Notes under the pieces: model-generated
Databases searched by the model: none
Seen by the model: only the letters and a program-made list of their open reading frames with translations
Told to the model about the DNA's origin: nothing
Made by a program: the position numbers and the translations under genes
From: Pseudomonadales bacterium
Lineage (GTDB): Bacteria > Pseudomonadota > Gammaproteobacteria > Pseudomonadales > Azotimanducaceae
Assembly: GCA_019090615.1 (NCBI GenBank)
Contig: JAHRVQ010000065.1
Coordinates: forward strand, 1 to 54,532
Length of the DNA stretch: 54,532 bases
Reading direction: 5' to 3'
Part shown: in pieces, positions 15,302 to 24,070 of the stretch
Layout of the letters: each line of letters begins with the position of its first letter
Position numbering within the stretch: position 1 is the first letter of the stretch

Positions 15302-16732
15302 TTAAGCAGGCACAAAATTACCATGAAAACCAAATGGAATACGCGCCCCAAGCTTAATAATTGCTACCGCTTCAGCGGTGAAGTTTTGCGCATCGATAAT
15401 ATGCAGCTCACTCAAATGGGTCACTGCATCGTAAACCACTGTCAAAATAAACCCAGCATCTTCGCCTTGCGCAGATGCTGGGCTGGCAGCCACCCCAGCC
15501 GCCACGAAGATCGGCTCGCTGGCGGCTTTATCAATGCCAACTGCATGAACCTCCGTTGAACCAGCCGCATGATCAACTTTCAACAGTCCCTTAAAGCCAT
15601 GTGCACCACCCACCTCAACGACATAACCATAACGATATGGATAACATTCGTAGGCAGGGTTAATACGCGGAAACTCCTGATCCACATCACATAACAAGGT
15701 ACTATCAACCGTGCCTGCCGCAACATTGATGGTCCACCTTATCAATTGAGCGCTACGTTCATATTTGTCCTCAGGCCGAGTAAAGGTCTTTTCGTAGCGA
15801 ACCACATCCATAATGATATTATCGTCATCATCATAGCTATTCATCGGATGGAAAACATAACACGGTTCAATATCAATCCATGTTACGTCACCGCTGGTTG
15901 AGTCCCGGTCCATGATGCCAAGCCTTGCCTGATGTTTATCGTCCCAGGCAAAGGGCATACCCACACCCTGCTCAACAAGCTGAAAATCAAACACCACCGG
16001 CAAATCCATAAAAATTACCCGTGTGGCAGTAACACCAAAATCATGCATCATAATACTTTTCGGCAGCTCGATAGGCACTGACCGAGTCAGCTCGCCGCGA
16101 CTATTCACACAATGAAAATTTACAAAAGGCGGCACCATCTCGTAGCCGAAAAAAAGCATCTCACCGGTTTCAGGGTCGATCTTGGGGTGCGCCGTCATGG
16201 AACCCTTGAGGCGGCCCGAATAATCGAACAAACCTTTGGTGGCCAACGCCAGGTCGACTTCATAAGGTAACCCTAGCTCAGGCAAGGCAAGAATTTTATC
16301 ACCATGAGCAATCACATTAACATTGCCCGTACCCTGCACCAGCTGCTTTGTACCTTTAACTGACGCCGCTTGCAGCCCGGTTTTTTTCGCCAACGCCTCA
16401 GTTCGCAGCCATCGATTGCGATAACCACTTACCCGCCCATTTTCAAATTTGATGGCGTGTAACATGCCGTCGCCATTAAACCAATGATGATTTGCCTGTG
16501 GATCAACGGGGTTCGGGCCATCGCGTAATAACGTACCGTTGAGGGCTTCAGGGACATGGCCAACAACAGCAAAATTTTCTAGCGTTAGTTCCTTATTAAC
16601 CGGCGCAAAGTTGCCTTGGAGTACCGGATTGTCGGCAGCTGCCAGGGTATCATTTTGAACCAGCGCGTTTATTGTTGCAGGACTTTTTTCGGAGATATGT
16701 TCAGCAATGGCTTCAGGGTTGGTTTTAGACAT
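15302..16732 (-). CDS. Carotenoid oxygenase family (lignostilbene dioxygenase-like), 476 aa
   Basis: A seven-bladed beta-propeller Fe(II) dioxygenase that cleaves a C=C bond in carotenoids or stilbene-like aromatics. The family landmarks are LNGTLLRDGPNPVDP, HHWFNGDGMLHAIKF, MTAHPKIDPETGEM, IMMHDFGVT, FHPMNSYDDDDN and the C-terminal GFHGNFVP. The His residues of the MTAHPK, MMHDF, FHPMN and GFHGN motifs are the four expected iron ligands, so it should be active. There is no signal peptide. The SD is AGAGG before ATG 16732. It is divergent from a TetR-family gene, probably its regulator. Lignin-derived stilbenes are as likely a substrate as carotenoids. Confidence 0.9.
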   Translation of the reverse strand: MSKTNPEAIAEHISEKSPATINALVQNDTLAAADNPVLQGNFAPVNKELTLENFAVVGHVPEALNGTLLRDGPNPVDPQANHHWFNGDGMLHAIKFENGRVSGYRNRWLRTEALAKKTGLQAASVKGTKQLVQGTGNVNVIAHGDKILALPELGLPYEVDLALATKGLFDYSGRLKGSMTAHPKIDPETGEMLFFGYEMVPPFVNFHCVNSRGELTRSVPIELPKSIMMHDFGVTATRVIFMDLPVVFDFQLVEQGVGMPFAWDDKHQARLGIMDRDSTSGDVTWIDIEPCYVFHPMNSYDDDDNIIMDVVRYEKTFTRPEDKYERSAQLIRWTINVAAGTVDSTLLCDVDQEFPRINPAYECYPYRYGYVVEVGGAHGFKGLLKVDHAAGSTEVHAVGIDKAASEPIFVAAGVAASPASAQGEDAGFILTVVYDAVTHLSELHIIDAQNFTAEAVAIIKLGARIPFGFHGNFVPA

Positions 16733-16943
16733 GACGGGCCTCTTTTAAGTATCAATTGAAATTTTTTTAATTCATTGCCATTTATTGTTGATTTACTTCG
16801 GTTGAAGGAAACGCAGCAAAATCTTTTACAATACTCTGAAATATAAACCTAGCTAGATGGCTTTTGCATCACTGTTAAATACAATAGGTGTACAATAAAT
16901 TGTGAATTTCCAACAAAACATTTGATCGATATGACCAACCGAT

Positions 16944-16958
16944 CTATACGTCGTATAG
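16944..16958. promoter_or_regulatory. Candidate TetR operator
   Basis: CTATACG-T-CGTATAG is a perfect 7-bp inverted repeat with a one-base centre, in the 332-bp intergenic space between the carotenoid oxygenase gene (minus) and the tetR gene (plus). The size and symmetry suit a TetR dimer. The rest of this space holds only an AGCTAGAT motif at 16851. Confidence 0.5.
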
Positions 16959-17064
16959 TTTGAATTTCCCATGATTCCTATACATTGTCAAGATACTGCG
17001 CAATATTTGATCTTTCAACCACAGCCATTAGCCACCACCCGCTCTCATTGGCAAGGAAAATAAC

Positions 17065-17673
17065 ATGGCAAAAAATCAGTACCACCATGGCGATTTAGCC
17101 GAAACCCTGGTCAAGGCCACCCGCGATTTATTACGCAGCAAACCACCCACTTCTATTAGTTTGCGTGAAGTAGCCAAAATAGCCGGCGTATCCCACGGCG
17201 CACCAGCACACCATTTCGGCGGCAAAGCAGGGTTATTTACTGCAGTCGCTATTGCCGGCCATCATTCACTGGCAACTGCGCTCGAAGATTGCCTGGTGGG
17301 CGTATCGGGCGCTGAAAAACGGCTGTTTGAAACCGGCAAGGCTTACATCCAGTTCGCGGTGGAACAGCCGGCTTATTTTTCCATTATGTTTCAAACTGAA
17401 TTATTAAACGCCGAGGATGGTGCTTATACCACCGCTCGGGCCAAACCAAAATCAGTCCTTAGGCAATGCATAAAAGACTCCGCCTCAGCCGAACGGCTTG
17501 ATGAACGCCAACTCAATGGCGTTTTAGTTGCTCTCTGGTCGCAAGTCCATGGGTTCGCACAATTATGGTTAACTGGCAACCTGGGCGACCCCAATGATAC
17601 GGCACTATTACAGCAACTCAGTCTTGATATGCTCGGCAGCCTCAGCGTGGCACCGCATATTAACTGCGAATAG
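17065..17673 (+). CDS. TetR/AcrR-family regulator with WHG-type C-terminal domain, 202 aa
   Basis: The N-terminal HTH is ISLREVAKIAGVSHGAPAHH followed by FGGKAGLFTAVA, a textbook TetR DNA-binding region. The ligand domain contains AYIQFAVEQPAYFSIMF and ALWSQVHGFAQLWL, which marks the WHG C-terminal type. SD AAGGA precedes ATG 17065. It is divergent from the carotenoid oxygenase gene and convergent with a Baeyer-Villiger monooxygenase gene (33-bp gap), so the oxygenase is the first candidate target. The inducer is unknown, perhaps an aromatic or terpenoid substrate of these oxygenases. Confidence 0.9.
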   Translation: MAKNQYHHGDLAETLVKATRDLLRSKPPTSISLREVAKIAGVSHGAPAHHFGGKAGLFTAVAIAGHHSLATALEDCLVGVSGAEKRLFETGKAYIQFAVEQPAYFSIMFQTELLNAEDGAYTTARAKPKSVLRQCIKDSASAERLDERQLNGVLVALWSQVHGFAQLWLTGNLGDPNDTALLQQLSLDMLGSLSVAPHINCE

Positions 17674-17706
17674 ACGGTAACCAGGGCGGCCAGGTCTCTG
17701 CGTAAA

Positions 17707-19383
17707 TTATTCCAGCACAAACCCTTCATAACCATTGGCAGCAATTTCATCACAACGTATTCTGAAATTCTGTTGACCACCCGCATATAACATAAAGGTG
17801 CGTTTTTTATTCGGACTATTGGGGCTAATCCCCATAAACCACGAGTCTGCCGTTGGGAACAAGGTACGGGTTGCTGTTTGGTACACATGTTCGGTCCAGT
17901 CTTCTTCTGCCGCCTCGGTAGGCTCTATAGTGGTGAAATTTTTCTCCCGCATATACTCAATTAGATCACTCACCCATTCGACGTTTTGCTCTGAACAACG
18001 GGGAATATTACAGAAGGTCGCACCATTATGCGGCCCAACCAGGGTTAATAAATTGGGAAACCCGACTATCTGCATGCCCAACATGGTGAGTGGCCCGTCG
18101 GCCCATTTCTGTTTTAACTTCTGACCATTTTTGCCGGTAATATCAATACGGTTCAAGGCTCCCATAACACCCTCAAAACCCGTCGCATAAACAATGATAT
18201 CCAGTTCATATTCGCGGTCAACGCACTGCACTCCCTTGGCAGAAATATGCTCAATCGGCGTATCTGGCAGGGTTACCAGATGCACATTGGGCTGGTTATA
18301 ACATTCAAAATACTGGGTTTCCAACGGCACACGGCGAGTGCCAAAACCATGATCAGCAGGGATTAATTTTTCCGCCAGCAGCGGGTCATTAACCCGCTGA
18401 CGAATTTTGCGGGCAATAAATTCATTCAACAGCGCATTGGCATCCAGGTTATTCATAATTTCCGCAAAGTTACCTAACCAGATACCAAAACCCGGCTTAT
18501 TATAAAGGTCCTCAAACACCGCTTCGCGCTCTTCATCCGTGACCTCAAAAATTGAACGGTCGTTAAATTTATGCTGAAAACCACCAAAAGACGCTTTGCA
18601 TTCCTCAAACATTGCAGCGTAATTAGCTCTTATTTCCGCCATTTCGTCCGCTGCAATTGGACTATTTTTTAATGGCGCACACCACTCAGGTGCCAACTGA
18701 AAAACAGTTAACTGCTGCGCGGTCTTGGCCGCCTCCTGAATAAATTGTACGCCGGTAGCACCGGTACCAATAACCCCCACACGCTTGCCAGTGAAATCAT
18801 TACCTCTGCCACCGAAACCCTCTTTGGGATAGCGTGCCGTATGCGCCCACTCACCCTCAAAACTTTCGATACCCGGGATTTTCGGTAATTGCCATGCCGA
18901 TAATGGCCCTGTTGCAGATATTAAAAAAGCAGCTTTTACGGCATCACCATTTTCCAGCTCAACCTGCCACTTTTTATCCGTTTCATCCCAGCTTGCCGCG
19001 GTTACCTTGCTATCAAATTGTATATCTTCACGCAAAGAAAACTTATCAGCGACGAAATTCAAATATTTTTCTGTCTCAGGTTGTGGCGAAAAATGTTCGG
19101 TCCAATCCCATTCCGCCAATACTTCTTCTGACCAGGAGTAACCATAAGTTTCACTTTCTGAATCAAAACGACAACCTGGATAACGATTCCAGTACCAGGT
19201 ACCGCCTACACCACTACCGGTTTCAAATAGTTTTACGCTAAGCCCCAGCTTGCGCAATTGATATAACTGATATAAGCCAGTAATACCAGCACCAATGATA
19301 ATCACATCATATTGGTTGGCGGCGTTAGAACCGGCATTGGCTGGATCAGTATTAGCTGGTTGTTGATGCTTCAGGTCAGACAT
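17707..19383 (-). CDS. Type I Baeyer-Villiger flavin monooxygenase, 558 aa
   Basis: Uses FAD, NADPH and O2 to insert oxygen next to a ketone, giving an ester or lactone. The FAD Rossmann motif is GAGITG (31-36), followed by VGGTWYWNRYPG; the Baeyer-Villiger fingerprint is F-E-G-E-W-A-H-T-A-R-Y-P (175-186), and the NADPH motif is GTGATG (206-211). This resembles the cyclohexanone/phenylacetone monooxygenase group; the last fingerprint residue is P, as in the consensus. The first 24 residues are a low-complexity Asn/Ala/Pro tail not shared by the family. GGGGTGA precedes the ATG. The natural ketone is unknown. Confidence 0.9.
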   Translation of the reverse strand: MSDLKHQQPANTDPANAGSNAANQYDVIIIGAGITGLYQLYQLRKLGLSVKLFETGSGVGGTWYWNRYPGCRFDSESETYGYSWSEEVLAEWDWTEHFSPQPETEKYLNFVADKFSLREDIQFDSKVTAASWDETDKKWQVELENGDAVKAAFLISATGPLSAWQLPKIPGIESFEGEWAHTARYPKEGFGGRGNDFTGKRVGVIGTGATGVQFIQEAAKTAQQLTVFQLAPEWCAPLKNSPIAADEMAEIRANYAAMFEECKASFGGFQHKFNDRSIFEVTDEEREAVFEDLYNKPGFGIWLGNFAEIMNNLDANALLNEFIARKIRQRVNDPLLAEKLIPADHGFGTRRVPLETQYFECYNQPNVHLVTLPDTPIEHISAKGVQCVDREYELDIIVYATGFEGVMGALNRIDITGKNGQKLKQKWADGPLTMLGMQIVGFPNLLTLVGPHNGATFCNIPRCSEQNVEWVSDLIEYMREKNFTTIEPTEAAEEDWTEHVYQTATRTLFPTADSWFMGISPNSPNKKRTFMLYAGGQQNFRIRCDEIAANGYEGFVLE

Positions 19384-19727
19384 AGTTCACCCCTTTAGAT
19401 ATCTATTTAATTTGATAACAATCGATAACACGGACATGACTAAAAATATTGACAGCGACAAAATAGTTCTACAAATTTTTCACAAGGTCTATGCATGACC
19501 CTACTGCTGCAGATATAACATCACCATACCACCAGCATACAGCTAGATACCAGTCTAGCTTTGACCGTAGACAGCTGGATGGGATATTAAGGGGCGAAGA
19601 GAGGCCAGCGAACAAACATCAAAGCCCGCCTTAACGAACTTTTGGGAACAGGACCAGGTGGATGTATCCGTGGCAGCTACTTCTAACTGCCACGGCTTTC
19701 ATTAGCTACGGCGCTCATCAGCCAAGG
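19384..19727. other. 344-bp gap between the monooxygenase and ketopantoate-reductase-like genes
   Basis: This is the promoter side of the monooxygenase gene and the 3' side of the next minus-strand gene. It holds one clear inverted repeat (19541-19560) and degenerate repeat units near 19688-19727 that extend the 18-bp array at 19738. No coding sequence seen. Confidence 0.6.
19541..19560. promoter_or_regulatory. Inverted repeat upstream of the monooxygenase gene
   Basis: AGCTAGA (19541-19547) and TCTAGCT (19554-19560) form a 7-bp palindrome with six central bases, 158 bp upstream of the monooxygenase start. The half-site AGCTAGAT also occurs at 16851 in the carotenoid-oxygenase/tetR space, which hints at one shared regulator. 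Confidence 0.4.
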
Positions 19728-20741
19728 CTATTTATCAGCCACGGCTGTTCTATTCGCCACGGCTGTTCTATTCGCCACGGCGTTAATCGCCTGATGGATT
19801 TCCTCAGCGGTCATTGCACCCGGGCGAGATTTATTTCTCACTGCCTCATTAGCAAGCATACGCAACGCTTCATTTGCCGGCGTCGGGATTCCATATAAGC
19901 GGCCCAGATAACATATTTCACCATTAAGAAAATCCGCTTCTATATCACCGGTGCCGCGCTCCAGGCTTTGCCAGGAAGAACCACCACTTCTGGTGACGCC
20001 CTCAATCTTACCCATTTCAACCGGACTATTGCGCGCCAGGGTTTCATCCCGTGTTGCACACTCAATATTGGCCGCCTTATAACAGGCCAGGGCTTCGTTT
20101 CGCAGCAGGCTCATGATCTCCCGCCCAGCGCTGCCCAGGTTCCCAACCGCCTGCAACGAATTGCCCAGGTTAGACAGTAGCTTGGCATATTTATAGCGCA
20201 TGGCCTTCGGATCAGCATTAGCAAGAAAACCAGCTTCGGTCAGGTCGGCGGTAACCGTTTTAATGGTTTCATCTACGCCAGTTGGGAAACACCCCGCATC
20301 CAGCACCCCACCTGGGGCGGTGGAAAAGTGTATCACCTCTCCGGCAGTCAGATGGGTACCACCGACAAAGACCACCATGCCATACACATGGCTAAACTTT
20401 CGGACTGCCATAAATTCATTGGCAACGCCATTCTGACAACAAATTACCGGTATCGTAGGCGGCGCGTAATCCGCAAGATCAACCAGCGCATTATGCGTAT
20501 GCTGTGATTTCATGGTAAGTAAAACCACATCGTCAGCCTGAAACTGGATATCGCGTGGATGATCAACCATCGGGATTTGCAGCTTAATATCATGTTCTGG
20601 ATTGCGATAGCGCAGACCATCAGCTTTGATTTGGCTGAAATGCTCACCCCGGGCAATTAACAATACGTCCTTATCTGCCATAAATAACCTGGCACCTAGG
20701 CTGCCGCCGATTGCACCCGCGCCGTAAATAATATATCTCAA
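19728..20741 (-). CDS. Ketopantoate reductase family protein (ApbA/PanE), 337 aa
   Basis: An NADPH-dependent 2-oxoacid reductase fold. The N-terminal Rossmann motif is GAGAIGG (8-14 region), then LLIARG and the VVLLTMKSQHTHNAL segment holding the family lysine, with the CQNGVANE and GMVVFVGGTH strands after it. Biosynthetic PanE makes pantoate for CoA, but this copy sits among catabolic oxidoreductases and may act on another 2-oxo acid. The start is TTG, supported by a strong AAGGAGG four bases before it. The C-terminus is an 18-bp repeat encoding ANRTAV units, beyond the family domain. Confidence 0.85.
   Translation of the reverse strand: MRYIIYGAGAIGGSLGARLFMADKDVLLIARGEHFSQIKADGLRYRNPEHDIKLQIPMVDHPRDIQFQADDVVLLTMKSQHTHNALVDLADYAPPTIPVICCQNGVANEFMAVRKFSHVYGMVVFVGGTHLTAGEVIHFSTAPGGVLDAGCFPTGVDETIKTVTADLTEAGFLANADPKAMRYKYAKLLSNLGNSLQAVGNLGSAGREIMSLLRNEALACYKAANIECATRDETLARNSPVEMGKIEGVTRSGGSSWQSLERGTGDIEADFLNGEICYLGRLYGIPTPANEALRMLANEAVRNKSRPGAMTAEEIHQAINAVANRTAVANRTAVADK
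19738..19782. repeat. 18-bp tandem repeat at the 3' end of a gene
   Basis: GCCACGGCTGTTCTATTC occurs at 19738 and 19756, with a partial copy at 19774; degenerate units continue downstream across the stop codon to about 19688. In frame, it adds ANRTAVANRTAV to the C-terminus of the PanE-like protein. Confidence 0.95.
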
Positions 20742-21061
20742 TCTGCCTCCTTAATTTACGCTTAAAAATTCCTGCGCCTGTAAATTGCCTGTAGCTCCTC
20801 TATCGATAAATTCGTTAGCTGAAACTACCAACCAGGAACCCGGGGTATTGACATCCCATCATTGCTTCTAGAGATTGCTTCTAGAGATTGCTTCTAGAGA
20901 TTGCTTCTAAAAATTGCTTCTAGAGACTGGTCGTTTCCAAAGACTGGCTGTAGCACGCCAATAGCCATCATATAGACCTGCCATTTGACACAAGGTAGAT
21001 GCAATTGGCAACCTATAGCACTAAATACAATAAATGATTAACTAACAGGAGTGAATAATAG
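20742..21061. other. 320-bp divergent promoter region with a 13-bp repeat
   Basis: This is the space between the divergent PanE-like gene and SDR gene, so it holds both promoters. It contains the 13-bp array at 20861-20925. An imperfect palindrome TGCAATTGGCA near 20999 is too weak to call an operator. Confidence 0.6.
20861..20925. repeat. 13-bp tandem repeat, 5 copies
   Basis: ATTGCTTCTAGAG is repeated exactly at 20861, 20874, 20887 and 20913; the fourth unit (20900) reads ATTGCTTCTAAAA. There are no spacers, so it is not a CRISPR array. Each unit contains the palindrome CTCTAGAAG-like core TCTAGA. Confidence 0.95.
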
Positions 21062-21889
21062 ATGCAGGAACTCGATGGCAAGGTAGCAGTAATTACTGGC
21101 GGTGCCAGTGGTATTGGCGAACGCAGTGTACGCTTATTTATCGAAGAGGGCGCAAGGGTAGTGATTGCCGATATGCAGGTTGAACGCGGCCAGGCGCTAG
21201 CAGATGAACTCGGTAGCGCGGCTCGTTTTGCCGAAGTTGAAGTGCGTCAGGAAGCTCAGGTCAAGGCCGCTGTTGATCTGGCCACATCAAGCTGGGGCAG
21301 GCTGGATTGTATATTTAACAACGCTGGATTTGGTGGTGCCATGGGGCCAGTTGAAGACACGCCGGTGGATGAGTTTGATATGACCTATGACGTATTGGTG
21401 CGCGGGGTATTTTTAGGCATTAAATATGCTGCACCAATTATGAAAAAACAACAATCCGGTAGCATCATTAACACCGGTAGCATCGCCGGTTTACATGCCG
21501 GTTATAGCCCTCATGCCTACGCTGGCGCCAAGGCCGCAGTAATCCATATGAGCAAATCAGTAGCGATGGAATTAGGCGAGCATAATATCCGCGTTAACGC
21601 CATCTGCCCAGGCTTTATCGCTACCCCACTGGCAGCCAATACCGTGGGCAAATCCGATGAGTTAATCGAACGCGTCAAGCCGCATTTTAGCAAAACCCAA
21701 CCCATTCCCAGGGCGGGTTTACCTGACGACATTGCTCAAATGGCCTGCTTTTTAGCCGGCGACCGATCGACTTTTGTCACTGGCCAGGCAATGGTGGTTG
21801 ATGGCGGCTTAACGAACGGCCTCAAGTGGGCCGATCAGCCCGGGTTTCAGAAACAATTTCATCCCATCAAGGTATACCGGCCGGCATAG
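21062..21889 (+). CDS. Short-chain dehydrogenase/reductase (classical SDR), 275 aa
   Basis: An NAD(P)-dependent oxidoreductase of alcohols and ketones. TGGASGIG (12-19) binds the cofactor; NNAG (86-89), Ser140, Tyr153 and Lys157 make the full classical catalytic set. An acidic residue at the end of beta-2 (VVIADM, Asp37) suggests NAD(H) preference. The RGVFLGIKYAAPIM segment fits the 2,5-dichloro-2,5-cyclohexadiene/2-alpha-hydroxysteroid-like subgroup. CAGGAG lies 11 nt before ATG. It is divergent from the PanE-like gene; together with the monooxygenase it could interconvert alcohol and ketone substrates, which is an inference from context. Confidence 0.9.
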   Translation: MQELDGKVAVITGGASGIGERSVRLFIEEGARVVIADMQVERGQALADELGSAARFAEVEVRQEAQVKAAVDLATSSWGRLDCIFNNAGFGGAMGPVEDTPVDEFDMTYDVLVRGVFLGIKYAAPIMKKQQSGSIINTGSIAGLHAGYSPHAYAGAKAAVIHMSKSVAMELGEHNIRVNAICPGFIATPLAANTVGKSDELIERVKPHFSKTQPIPRAGLPDDIAQMACFLAGDRSTFVTGQAMVVDGGLTNGLKWADQPGFQKQFHPIKVYRPA

Positions 21890-21901
21890 TTGTCAGCCAA
21901 A

Positions 21902-21940
21902 TGATCATTGCTAACTGTTTACCGCAGCGAGCAATGATCA
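21902..21940. terminator. Bidirectional terminator-like hairpin
   Basis: TGATCATTGCT (21902-21912) pairs perfectly with AGCAATGATCA (21930-21940) across a 17-base loop, between the convergent SDR and DUF1330 genes. Confidence 0.65.
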
Positions 21941-21979
21941 ATATTGATTTCATATTATTAAGCGCTCTAAAATATACTA

Positions 21980-22288
21980 TTAACGCAGGTTATCCCGCCA
22001 GGAACCGCCCTCTACCAGGACCAGGTTACTTTCTGTGGCAGCATGGCGAATAACAAACAACGGTTGAACATCAGGGTCGTCAAGAAAATCTCGCGCCTGC
22101 CCAGCAGAAGGGAATTCAAGCACCACCAGGGTATCAGGCTGCCAGCTACCCTCGACAACTTCAGGTTTTACGCCTTCAACGATATATTTACCTTGATGCC
22201 GCTGAATATATGCAGGGATCTGTTGCACATACTGCATAAATTTATCCGCATCCGTTATCTTAAAATCAAGTATCAAATAGGTTTTCAT
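21980..22288 (-). CDS. DUF1330 protein, 102 aa
   Basis: A small ferredoxin-like (dimeric alpha-beta barrel) protein. The pattern is YLILDFKITDADKFMQYVQ, then GKYIVEGVKPEVVEGSW, LVVLEFPSAGQARDFL and NLVLVEGG, which covers the whole DUF1330 domain. The function of the family is unknown; members accompany catabolic operons and may act like small monooxygenases or isomerases. I start at ATG 22288 where the family begins; the open frame runs 11 codons further upstream. Last of four close minus-strand genes (marR, PPOX, DCC1-like, DUF1330). Confidence 0.85.
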   Translation of the reverse strand: MKTYLILDFKITDADKFMQYVQQIPAYIQRHQGKYIVEGVKPEVVEGSWQPDTLVVLEFPSAGQARDFLDDPDVQPLFVIRHAATESNLVLVEGGSWRDNLR

Positions 22289-22339
22289 AACGCAATCCCA
22301 GCACAAATACCGGCAGGACATTTACCGGATATATCTATT

Positions 22340-22741
22340 CTAATCAACAAACCGCCCGCGTGTTTCCCTGGAGGGCACCATGCAGCTTGTTCGCTTACCA
22401 AAAAGTCGATAGCGATTACGCGCGAACAACTTATAAAAAAAATCCCGCAACACAGCGGGCAAAAATCTGAAAACGCCGAACAGATACCAATATCCAGTTA
22501 AGTCTCTGGCAATCTCAAGCGCTGCGCTTGAGAAGACATAACACTCTCCTTCTTTAACCAGCAAAAACGTATCAACCCCAACATTTTTAATTTGCTGCTG
22601 GGCGATCAAACCCTGGGCAAAATCGCTCTGCATGGGCGTGAAGGCGAAGACTCCTTCCGGGTCGCGGCGGATAATAAAATTCACTGCGCCATTGCAGAAG
22701 TTACATAGACCATCAAATACGATTACCGGTCGGTTATCCAT
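22340..22741 (-). CDS. DCC1-like thiol-disulfide oxidoreductase (DUF393), 133 aa
   Basis: The conserved start VIFDGLCNFCNGAVNFIIRRD is the DUF393 signature (given here in 20-residue context), with the D-G-L-C-x-x-C motif resembling a thioredoxin-type redox site. FTPMQSDFAQ and DTFLLVKEGECYVFSSAAL follow as usual. A hydrophobic part around YWYLFGVFRFLPAVLRDFFY suggests membrane association. Starts at ATG 22741 to match the family. Spacing of 51 bp to the DUF1330 gene and 86 bp from the PPOX gene on the same strand fits an operon. Its substrate is unknown. Confidence 0.85.
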   Translation of the reverse strand: MDNRPVIVFDGLCNFCNGAVNFIIRRDPEGVFAFTPMQSDFAQGLIAQQQIKNVGVDTFLLVKEGECYVFSSAALEIARDLTGYWYLFGVFRFLPAVLRDFFYKLFARNRYRLFGKRTSCMVPSRETRGRFVD

Positions 22742-22827
22742 AATGTCCCAAAAAGTTGATCCCAGCCAAGCCATAAAACTGAATGATCTATTTTATACTT
22801 TTCTATCAATCACTTCAGGAAACAGCT

Positions 22828-23448
22828 TTAGTAGATCGTTTTCTTCATATGCGCCGGATAATTCCGATCATACTCTTTAGCACTCAGGTCAATATTTTTA
22901 GACGCGGCAAAGACTTTATTCATTTGTCCTGCAGAGGGTAATTCAGTACGTTCAATATAGGCTGAAGCATCCCACAACTTTGATCGCGCAATAGCTTTTT
23001 GACATTGATAATAAACCTTATCGACCTTGACCGATAAAACACTACTAGCGGGTTTACCATTGATGGAGAAGGAATTACACAGGGCTTCGTCAACAACAAT
23101 TTCTGCTTTGCCACTGAGCCGAATAGTTTCGCCAACATTAGGGATTAAAAATATGATACCAACATTTGGGTTATGGATAATATTCCGGAGAGAATCCAGG
23201 CGGTTATTACCCCGCCGGTCTGGCAACATTATATGCCGCTCATCTAGTACCCGCACGAAACCAGCAGGGTCACCCCGTGGCGAACAATCAACACTTTTCT
23301 CGCCATGGGTGGCAAGAATTAGAAAGGGCGACTTTTCTATAAACTGGCGATAGTGATCGTTGATCCGATCAAGCTCTTTCCATTGCGTATTTTCCGCAGC
23401 TTCGCCATAGATATTTTCTAATTCCTCAATAGAGCCAATGGTTTTCAA
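22828..23448 (-). CDS. Pyridoxamine 5'-phosphate oxidase-family flavoprotein (MSMEG_1061-like), 206 aa
   Basis: An FMN- or F420-binding split-barrel protein. The core FLILATHGEKSVDCSPRGDP, then RHIMLPDRRGNNRLDSLRNI and VGIIFLIPNVGETIRLSGKA, is the hallmark of the MSMEG_1061 branch of PPOX-type flavoproteins. GNNRLDS binds the flavin phosphate in relatives. True pyridoxamine phosphate oxidase motifs are absent, so a vitamin B6 role is unlikely; reduction or detoxification of small molecules is more probable. The start is TTG with GGAGG five bases before it. It follows marR by 118 bp and is probably a member of the MarR regulon. Confidence 0.85.
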   Translation of the reverse strand: MKTIGSIEELENIYGEAAENTQWKELDRINDHYRQFIEKSPFLILATHGEKSVDCSPRGDPAGFVRVLDERHIMLPDRRGNNRLDSLRNIIHNPNVGIIFLIPNVGETIRLSGKAEIVVDEALCNSFSINGKPASSVLSVKVDKVYYQCQKAIARSKLWDASAYIERTELPSAGQMNKVFAASKNIDLSAKEYDRNYPAHMKKTIY

Positions 23449-23566
23449 CGTATCCTCCCAATATTTTCAGTCATATTAACCAGGCGCAACAAAAACCAGG
23501 TGGCGCCGTGACGCGCCGAATTATTAGACCAGTGCTAGCCTATAGCCGAGTAGCTACCCATACCAG

Positions 23567-24025
23567 CTAAATAGTGTTTAGCAATTGCAACAATGTATTA
23601 ACCTGGCCATTATCCAAACCTTTTAACAAACTCGCTGATTTATCCTCCAGGGTCAGAGATGCATTACCAAAGATTTCCTCTCCCGCAGGCGTTATTTTAA
23701 CAAGACTCACTCTGGCATCTCTTTCGCTAGTGGCTTTTTCCACCAGACCAATTTTCTCCATCGGTATCAGCATTCTTGTTATACCCGAAGCAGTACGGGC
23801 CAGTGCTTCAGCAAGGTCAATTCGCCGCAGCGCATGATGCGGTGCCTGCATAAGATTAAGTAACACCATATATTCCGTTAACCCTATGCCATGAATGACA
23901 CCCAAACTATGGTCCAGGTGTTTGGAGATAACAGCACTATTAAGCCAGAGGCTTTTAGCAATCGCGCCATACATTGAAGCATTCTTATCCTTCTGGCTTT
24001 GGGTTATATCAATCATTTTGCTCAT
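23567..24025 (-). CDS. MarR-family transcriptional regulator, 152 aa
   Basis: A winged-helix repressor. The core is LTEYMVLLNLMQAPHHALRR, then IDLAEALARTASGITRMLI as the recognition helix, and VEKATSERDARVSLVKITPAG as the beta-wing, with the family's D-x-R (Asp-Ala-Arg) wing motif. It would bind a phenolic or other small ligand and release DNA. SD GGGGCGG lies ahead of ATG 24025. A perfect 42-bp palindrome 46-87 bp upstream is the obvious autoregulatory site. It heads the marR-PPOX-DCC1-DUF1330 series and may also control the upstream VOC, amidohydrolase and CaiB genes. Confidence 0.9.
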   Translation of the reverse strand: MSKMIDITQSQKDKNASMYGAIAKSLWLNSAVISKHLDHSLGVIHGIGLTEYMVLLNLMQAPHHALRRIDLAEALARTASGITRMLIPMEKIGLVEKATSERDARVSLVKITPAGEEIFGNASLTLEDKSASLLKGLDNGQVNTLLQLLNTI

Positions 24026-24070
24026 ATTACCGCCCCTACATTCTCAAAGCTGCATTATAAAAATTGCAAT

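Noticed and set aside
20861-20925. CRISPR-like repeats, also at 31288-31390
   Set aside because: Units are directly adjacent without spacers and are only 13 or 18 bp long.
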